Notes under the pieces: generated by a model
Databases searched by the model: none
Seen by the model: the letters and a program-made list of their open reading frames with translations, nothing else
Told to the model about the DNA's origin: nothing
In this document: piece by piece, positions 15,093 to 19,807 of the stretch
Numbering within the stretch: position 1 is the first letter of the stretch
Layout of the letters: each line of letters starts with the position of its first letter
Program-made: the position numbers and the translations under genes
Source: an uncultured Bacilli bacterium
GTDB lineage: Bacteria > Bacillota_I > Bacilli_A > RF39 > UBA660
Reading direction: 5' to 3'
NCBI GenBank assembly: GCA_947627525.1
Contig: CANQWJ010000004.1
Location: forward strand, 1 to 19,807
DNA: 19,807 nucleotides

Positions 15093-16119
15093 CTTTTACT
15101 TCGTTGCTTTTTTCTTCTGTTTTATTTTCTTTTTCCTCAGTATCTTGATTAATCTCTTTAACTACTTCTTCACTATTATAATCATCAAAAACAGTATCTA
15201 AAGTCGCTACACCCTTTTTATGGGAAATAGCAATCTTAATTTTCTTAAATAAGAAGTATAAAACTACTATTACTAATGTTAATACAATTAAAGCTATAGA
15301 ATACTTTAAAGAAAGTTCTTTAATAATACTAAGAAATGGATTAGCTATATCCGCTGCAAGTCCTCCACTAAAATTAACATTAGAAGTAATTAAATAAATA
15401 ATTATATATAGTACAGCGGTAAGTGCTACTGGTGCTATTGATAAAGATAGTGTTGGAAGAATACTTAGATTTATCAAAGTTATTAAAATAAGACATCCTA
15501 CAATTATCCAAATGCTATAATTATAATAATCTTTATTTGTTATAAATCTAATTACATCAAAAACAATCGTTTGTCCTTCTAATTTAGCTACTTGTTCATC
15601 TATATAATCATAGACAAACTCTAATTCTTTATCATTTATATATTGGATCTTACTAAAATCAAGTGCTTTCTTTTCAAGAATATAATCTTCTATTATTTCT
15701 TTAAATTCTATATCAAGTCCCTGTTCTTTTAAAAATGCATCTATATCATCTCCATATTTAACAATGTTATCATCAATGAACTTCTCAATGGCACGTGCAA
15801 GACGCTCATTTAATACTTTACTATCAATAGTAGGTTTTTCCTTGATAATATTAATATCATATAAGACATAGTTAGTGACATAGTCATAGACGATATCATC
15901 AACTTTAATATAATCGTATATTTCTTCAGGAACTCCTATTCCCTTGGAAAGAGCCACATCATTTATTACTTCTTCTAATAGATTAGCATCATCCATAGCT
16001 TTATAAAAGTTATCATAAGTCAAGAATTCTCTTGATAAAGAACTACCTGTTAAGAAGACAATAGCTAACATTAAGACAACCGCTAATGAATGTGAAATAA
16101 AACCTTTTAATAACTCCAT
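15082..16119 (-). CDS. Four-TM membrane protein of unknown function
   Basis: A 345-residue protein without a recognised family. An N-terminal TM (about 10-28) is followed by an extracytoplasmic, strongly helical and acidic region (about 30-195, with repeated I-x-DY/DYI patterns), then three TM helices (about 200-220, 224-246, 272-292) and a cytoplasmic tail that is almost all Lys/Glu after residue 320. The GSSLSREFLTYDNF and YIKVDDIVYDYV segments are potential conserved spots. AGGAGTG sits inside the end of the flippase gene, five bases upstream of the ATG, and the start precedes the flippase stop by a single base, so the two are co-translated. A role in polymer export or envelope assembly with the flippase is inferred from this coupling only. 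Confidence 0.8.
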   Translation of the reverse strand: MELLKGFISHSLAVVLMLAIVFLTGSSLSREFLTYDNFYKAMDDANLLEEVINDVALSKGIGVPEEIYDYIKVDDIVYDYVTNYVLYDINIIKEKPTIDSKVLNERLARAIEKFIDDNIVKYGDDIDAFLKEQGLDIEFKEIIEDYILEKKALDFSKIQYINDKELEFVYDYIDEQVAKLEGQTIVFDVIRFITNKDYYNYSIWIIVGCLILITLINLSILPTLSLSIAPVALTAVLYIIIYLITSNVNFSGGLAADIANPFLSIIKELSLKYSIALIVLTLVIVVLYFLFKKIKIAISHKKGVATLDTVFDDYNSEEVVKEINQDTEEKENKTEEKSNEVKEEK

Positions 16120-16120
16120 T

Positions 16121-17656
16121 TTAACACTCCTTTTTTACTCTATTATCAATTATTTTTTTTAATAATTTTTTGAAGTACTTATATTCACTGTGGTTATGTA
16201 AAACAATATAATAGATAAGATTTGGTACTATTAAAGATATACCAATATTAATAATCATCTGAAGTATAGAACTATTAACTTTTACTAAATAACAAACACC
16301 CCATGTAATAACAGCACTCACTATAAATAGTATAAAATATTTTATAATTGATTTAAAGTACTCACTTGTTTTTTCCTTAAATAATGGTTTAAAAACATAT
16401 TTAGGATAACTATATAGATGTAACAATAAGCTACTTACAATTGTTCCTAAGAATACCCCAGCAAGACCAAAGAATTTTAAGAAGATTAAGGATGCTACAA
16501 CGTTAGTTATTGATTCCATTATGGGAATATAACGGTCTTCATGAAAAATACCCGCTGCTTCTTTAAAAACACTAACATTATAACGCATAACTGTTAAATA
16601 ATAATTAATTACTAAAACTATTAAAACTATTGTTGGTAATAAGTACTCTTCACCATACCAAGAAGATATATAACTCTCCATAACTGTTAAAATACTAATT
16701 GCGGTATAACCAGATATCCAAAAGTTTAAAAATCTTATTCTTTTAAATACTTCGTAAGACTTCTTACTATTTTCAACTGTTAATAAGTTACCAATACTGG
16801 CGGTAAAAGCCGTAAATCCTTGTCCTATTAAAGCATTTAAAGCATAAATGACTAAATAATAGTTATTATATAGTCCAACTATTGATACACCTAAGAACAT
16901 AGATATTAAAATATTATCTGTTCCTAAAACAAAGAATGAACCCAACTTATGGAAAACTAAACCTTTTACTTTTAAAATGATATCATTAATTGTCTTTTTA
17001 GGTAATTTCTTAACTTCTTTTTCTTTTAAATAAGGATATTTTTTATCAGCTATAATACTAATAATAACATTTTCTAGAATACGCATAATTATCTTAATAA
17101 TTAAGAAAAGATAAAAATTAGAAGTTGTTAATAAAATGGTAATTAATAGTGAGTTCATAACTAATAAATAACCAATATGAACAATTGATGTTACATATAC
17201 TTTTTGATCAGCATATAATAAATTCCTTTTATAACACAAAAGATAAGAAGCAACTGTGTCAAATAAGAATAATAAGAAAAATAAAACTAATTTCGTAACG
17301 GGTATTGTTGTCTTACCGACAATGATTGGTAAAAATGGTATTACTAATAAACCCATTAACAAAATAATAAGAGCAATAACACGATAAGTATTACGATAAA
17401 AACGCATTAATGATTTAATTTTATTTTTATTCTTTTTAGCAATTGGTTCATATAAATTATAGATTATAGCTGTTCCAATTCCTAAGTCAGCTAGTGCTAA
17501 CATACTGACAATATTAGTATAAAGACTATTTAAACCTAAATACTCTGTTCCTAAAGAATCCAAAAATACTCTTTGAACAAGAAAACCAATCATAATTGTT
17601 AAGGCATTAGATATTACTGAAAAAAACATATTCTTAATTGAATTGTATGTTCTCAT
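16121..17656 (-). CDS. Polysaccharide flippase of the MOP superfamily (Wzx-like)
   Basis: Integral membrane protein of 511 residues with about 12-14 hydrophobic helices over its length, the usual size for lipid-linked polysaccharide flippases. The N-terminal LGTEYLGLNSLYTNIVSMLA and ADLGIGTAIIYNLYEPIA segments are typical of the polysaccharide-biosynthesis branch. It probably moves an undecaprenyl-linked saccharide across the membrane for surface polymer assembly. The ATG at 17656 is preferred, with AGGTGG eight bases upstream; in-frame GTG codons at 17665 and 17668 overlap that site. Its promoter is at 17681-17710. No glycosyltransferase genes are near, so the glycan is unknown. It is followed by the coupled four-TM protein. 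Confidence 0.88.
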   Translation of the reverse strand: MRTYNSIKNMFFSVISNALTIMIGFLVQRVFLDSLGTEYLGLNSLYTNIVSMLALADLGIGTAIIYNLYEPIAKKNKNKIKSLMRFYRNTYRVIALIILLMGLLVIPFLPIIVGKTTIPVTKLVLFFLLFLFDTVASYLLCYKRNLLYADQKVYVTSIVHIGYLLVMNSLLITILLTTSNFYLFLIIKIIMRILENVIISIIADKKYPYLKEKEVKKLPKKTINDIILKVKGLVFHKLGSFFVLGTDNILISMFLGVSIVGLYNNYYLVIYALNALIGQGFTAFTASIGNLLTVENSKKSYEVFKRIRFLNFWISGYTAISILTVMESYISSWYGEEYLLPTIVLIVLVINYYLTVMRYNVSVFKEAAGIFHEDRYIPIMESITNVVASLIFLKFFGLAGVFLGTIVSSLLLHLYSYPKYVFKPLFKEKTSEYFKSIIKYFILFIVSAVITWGVCYLVKVNSSILQMIINIGISLIVPNLIYYIVLHNHSEYKYFKKLLKKIIDNRVKKEC

Positions 17657-17680
17657 TAATATCACCACCTATCTTTTAAA

Positions 17681-17710
17681 ATTATAGCATTTATTCATAT
17701 AAATTGGCAA
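17681..17710 (-). promoter_or_regulatory. Promoter of the flippase operon
   Basis: Minus-strand TTGCCA (17705-17710), an 18-base spacer and TGC-TATAAT (17681-17689), an extended -10 with a perfect hexamer. The start of transcription would be near 17674, about 18 bases before the flippase ATG. It lies directly downstream of the terminator of the preceding operon. Confidence 0.75.
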
Positions 17711-17736
17711 ATAATAAGAGATGGTATTCATCTCTT
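17707..17736 (-). terminator. Terminator of the Ppx-like/PsbP-like operon
   Basis: The eight-base stem AAGAGATG (17716-17723) pairs with 17729-17736 around a five-base loop and overlaps the stop codon of the PsbP-like gene. The following minus-strand sequence, ATTATTTG, is only moderately T-rich, so efficiency may be partial. Confidence 0.65.
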
Positions 17737-18343
17737 AATCTTTTTTATCTAGTTCAATAAAACTACTAGCTATTTTATTGAATTCTTCTTGAACATTTTT
17801 TTCATTTGCAGCTAAAGTCCACAAAACTATTTGCCCAAAATAATTATCTGTTTCAAGTGCATAAGATCTAATATAAAGATTAATATTAGAAGGATTTGTA
17901 TAATATATTTCGGCATATTCGGCTTCATGATTGTCAATTGTCGTACTCTCATAACGACTTATTTCAGTATCAAAAAATAATTCTCTTTGTTTAAAAACAT
18001 CTTTTTTATATTCATTGAATCCTGAATCAGAATTTTCTTTTGGTGTCACTATTACTAGTACATAAGAGCTTTGATCTTCATCATTTAACTCAATGATAGC
18101 TTTTTTATTTAGACTTAATTTATCATCTATTTCTTTATAAGTAGCAGGAGCAGAAATATTAAACTTTCCATCGTAACTTTTATGAACAAGATAATTATTA
18201 GTAGTTTCTGTCTTAGCTGTATCTTCTTCATTTTCTTTAACTTGACGGTTATTAGAATTAATAATCATCGCTACTATAATGGCAATTACTAAAATAGCAC
18301 TAATACCTAATAAAATATATTTTATTACTTTTTCCTTTTTCAT
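17735..18343 (-). CDS. Membrane-anchored PsbP/DcrB-like protein of unknown function
   Basis: Protein of 202 residues with an N-terminal anchor (about residues 8-28, KYILLGISAILVIAIIVAMII), a polar linker to about residue 55, and one extracytoplasmic domain. The domain starts SYDGKFNISAPATYKE, continues with a VLVIVTPKE strand, then the helix FNEYKKDVFKQREL, and ends in the FNKIASSFIEL helix. This order resembles the PsbP/Mog1/DUF1795 fold found in many small surface proteins; the resemblance is by pattern, not by alignment. AGGAG lies seven bases upstream of the ATG, nine bases after the phosphatase gene, so they are co-transcribed. No catalytic residues are evident. Confidence 0.8.
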   Translation of the reverse strand: MKKEKVIKYILLGISAILVIAIIVAMIINSNNRQVKENEEDTAKTETTNNYLVHKSYDGKFNISAPATYKEIDDKLSLNKKAIIELNDEDQSSYVLVIVTPKENSDSGFNEYKKDVFKQRELFFDTEISRYESTTIDNHEAEYAEIYYTNPSNINLYIRSYALETDNYFGQIVLWTLAANEKNVQEEFNKIASSFIELDKKD

Positions 18344-18352
18344 AATTTTCTC

Positions 18353-19249
18353 CTAACTATTTTTCATCTTCTCTATTATACCATAAATCATATTAATTCT
18401 AGTAGGAATTATATATTTAGCACCAACGACTTTGGCAATTGTTGTTACACAAATACGCATACCACGCGTTCCGCCACTCCACCAAGAACGAGATTCAAAG
18501 TTCTCATTTTGAATTTCAAGAAGAGACTTATGATAGAAGAAATCATTATCACAATTGACCATTGTTGTAAAATCAATGCACCAAGGTTGTTTCGTATCTT
18601 TATAAAATTTATTTTGTTCTAATGGATATTTTAAAGTTTCATAAAACTTTAAGTAATCCCCTCCCGCAAGGACTAATATATCACTTTTATTATTGGGTAC
18701 TTTAGTCATATCAAGAGTATCTTCAACCATTTCTTTATAAGAAGATGTCGCTGTATCATTATTGATATCAGGAAAACGATCACAAACATCCATTGCGCCA
18801 TAATTGTTATCAGCTCTTTCAATTATTTGTTTATGTTCGACAATCGATACTTCGGTTGATGCTCCACCACCAATCATAACCGCAAGACGTCCATCATAAT
18901 CAATATTAGCTAAAACACCATATACTGTTAATTCGTTTTCCATATCTTGGGTAACAATCGTAAAATCACATCCCGTATTATCTTTGAATTCTTTTAAGAA
19001 AGTACCGCGTTCTAAATCATCTAAGTAACGGAAAACACTTGTTCCAAAGACAAGAATGGGACACTCATACTTTTTTAATGTTTCAATGTGATCATATAAC
19101 TTTTCTAAATCACTTTCCATTAATCTTTTATTTAATTTATAATTATTTTTAAATTCAATTGTTATAATTCCTAAATCATACAATTTATTATCTTGTAGAT
19201 AAGTCTTTGTATTAGTGGAACCAACTTCTATTACAACAAATTTATTCAC
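18353..19249 (-). CDS. Ppx/GppA-like phosphatase family protein
   Basis: Protein of 298 residues of the actin-like ASKHA fold, Ppx/GppA branch, which hydrolyses polyphosphate or pppGpp. The first nucleotide-binding loop is FVVIEVGSTNTKTYL (about residues 4-18) and the second is MIGGGASTEVSIVE (about 125-138). QDMENELTVYGV (about 96-107) corresponds to the region that holds the catalytic glutamate. It ends at the second fold domain and lacks the HD-like C-terminal domain of E. coli Ppx. The GTG at 19249 is preferred: AGGAG lies eight bases upstream, whereas the GTG at 19258 overlaps that site. The promoter is at 19271-19299. Whether it acts on polyphosphate, pppGpp or something else cannot be told. 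Confidence 0.82.
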   Translation of the reverse strand: MNKFVVIEVGSTNTKTYLQDNKLYDLGIITIEFKNNYKLNKRLMESDLEKLYDHIETLKKYECPILVFGTSVFRYLDDLERGTFLKEFKDNTGCDFTIVTQDMENELTVYGVLANIDYDGRLAVMIGGGASTEVSIVEHKQIIERADNNYGAMDVCDRFPDINNDTATSSYKEMVEDTLDMTKVPNNKSDILVLAGGDYLKFYETLKYPLEQNKFYKDTKQPWCIDFTTMVNCDNDFFYHKSLLEIQNENFESRSWWSGGTRGMRICVTTIAKVVGAKYIIPTRINMIYGIIEKMKNS

Positions 19250-19270
19250 ATCATTCACTCCTACTATTTA

Positions 19271-19299
19271 AGTATAGCATATAAATTAAAAAGACAAAA
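19271..19299 (-). promoter_or_regulatory. Promoter of the Ppx-like gene
   Basis: Minus-strand TGC-TATACT (19271-19279) is an extended -10. The -35 is either TTTTGT (19294-19299, spacer 17) or TTGTCT (19292-19297, spacer 15). The start would lie near 19264, about 15 bases before the chosen GTG. It overlaps the tail of the serS terminator. Confidence 0.6.
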
Positions 19300-19335
19300 T
19301 AAAAGAAAAAAGAAACTTAAATTTCTTTTTCTTTT
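19293..19335 (-). terminator. Terminator of serS
   Basis: An A/T-dominated long stem (19301-19315 with 19322-19335, one bulged base, loop about six bases) begins directly after the serS stop and is followed on the minus strand by ATTTTGTC. It has few G-C pairs, but position and length fit an intrinsic terminator. Confidence 0.6.
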
Positions 19336-19807
19336 CTATCGTACTGGTAATATTTTTTCTTTACCACCCATATATGGCTGTAGAACCTTTGGAATTAAAA
19401 CGCTTCCATCTTCTTGATAGTTGTTTTCAATTAGAGCAATTAGTCCTCTTGGAGAAGCTAAAACAGTATTATTTAAAGTATGAACATAATATGTACCATT
19501 TTCGCCTTTAGCACGTATTCCTAAACGACGAGCTTGGGCATCTCCTAACGTTGAACAGCTTCCAACTTCAAAGTATTTTTGTTGTCTTGGGCTCCATGCT
19601 TCAATATCACAAGATTTAACTTTTAAATCAGCTAAATCACCGCTACAACATTCTAGTTGTCTTACCGGAATATCTAAATTTCTAAATACATCAACAGTGA
19701 AACGCCACATCTTATTGTACCAATCCATTGATTCTTCTGGCTTACAAATGACAATCATCTCTTGTTTTTCAAATTGGTGAACACGATATAGACCACGCTC
19801 TTCTAGG
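19336..19807 (-). CDS. serS: Seryl-tRNA synthetase, C-terminal part (5' end outside the window)
   Basis: The last 156 residues of a class II aminoacyl-tRNA synthetase that charges tRNA-Ser. The frame is open to the right edge and begins with LEERGLYRVHQFEKQE, the motif 2 region of SerRS. SCSTLGDAQARRLGIRAK follows, and motif 3 appears as NTVLASPRGLIALIENN with the continuing DGSVLIPKVLQPYMGG tail. All of these are characteristic of bacterial SerRS. About two thirds of a normal enzyme of roughly 420 residues, including the tRNA-binding coiled coil, lies outside the window. The gene ends in TAG and is followed directly by a hairpin terminator. It is a housekeeping gene and marks the conserved chromosomal side of the region. 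Confidence 0.95.
   Translation of the reverse strand, partial: LEERGLYRVHQFEKQEMIVICKPEESMDWYNKMWRFTVDVFRNLDIPVRQLECCSGDLADLKVKSCDIEAWSPRQQKYFEVGSCSTLGDAQARRLGIRAKGENGTYYVHTLNNTVLASPRGLIALIENNYQEDGSVLIPKVLQPYMGGKEKILPVR

Noticed and set aside
1..19807. Mycoplasma-type code with TGA as tryptophan
   Set aside because: TGA ends the 7784-8200 and 10062-12008 genes, and tryptophan is encoded by TGG throughout, with no in-frame TGA in complete domain proteins.
1..19807. CRISPR arrays, tRNA or rRNA genes
   Set aside because: No regularly spaced direct repeats and no tRNA-like or rRNA-like segments were seen on either strand. The repeats in the GLUG gene are degenerate protein-level repeats.

Overview
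The window is very AT-rich. Every credible gene lies on the minus strand, ribosome binding sites are strong AGGAGG types, and hairpin-plus-T terminators are common. This fits a low-GC Gram-positive (Bacillota) host, perhaps an uncultured gut Bacilli/Erysipelotrichales/RF39-like lineage; that placement is inference. TGA behaves as a stop: two genes end with it and full-length domain proteins contain no in-frame TGA, so this is not the Mycoplasma code.

Layout in transcription order (right to left): the 3' part of serS (19336 to the window edge); a Ppx/GppA-like phosphatase and a membrane-anchored PsbP-like protein (18353-19249, 17735-18343); a MOP-family polysaccharide flippase and a four-TM membrane protein (16121-17656, 15082-16119); a membrane-anchored XRE regulator (13935-15002), two tandem paralogous anchored extracytoplasmic proteins (12946-13845, 12011-12919) and two MacB-like NBD-TMD ABC proteins (10062-12008, 8266-10065); a small unknown protein (7784-8200); a tyrosine recombinase (6299-7387); and a surface-fibre operon of a TasA/camelysin-like subunit (5445-6101), a SipW-type signal peptidase (4241-5368), a DUF5305-like membrane protein (3055-4230) and a 1004-residue GLUG/LamG surface protein (51-3065).

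The main discovery is a probable phase-variation switch. The recombinase gene sits inside a 1430-bp segment (6209-7638) bounded by perfect 24-bp inverted repeats. Each repeat contains a dyad (AATAAAGT-TTTAT-ACTTTATT), the usual shape of a tyrosine-recombinase core site. The right end carries promoter-like sequences pointing out of the segment (7576-7617). In this assembly they fire rightward into a terminator (7670-7693) that serves no gene in that direction. After inversion the same promoters would point left into the TasA-like/SipW/DUF5305/GLUG operon. I therefore infer that the DNA shown is in the OFF orientation, and that the recombinase flips its own gene together with the promoter. The layout resembles the Salmonella hin/H segment but uses a tyrosine recombinase to gate a SipW/TasA-type fibre and adhesin operon.

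The regulated operon looks self-sufficient. It encodes a fibre subunit, the Ser-His signal peptidase expected to process it, a DUF5305-like partner, and a large adhesin whose N-terminal part resembles the fibre subunit and carries the same kind of signal-cleavage motif. A terminator between the subunit gene and the peptidase gene probably sets an excess of subunit. The XRE/paralog/ABC module looks like an envelope-stress or peptide-handling system with its own possible palindromic operator, and copies of the same 19-bp terminator core lie at both of its ends.
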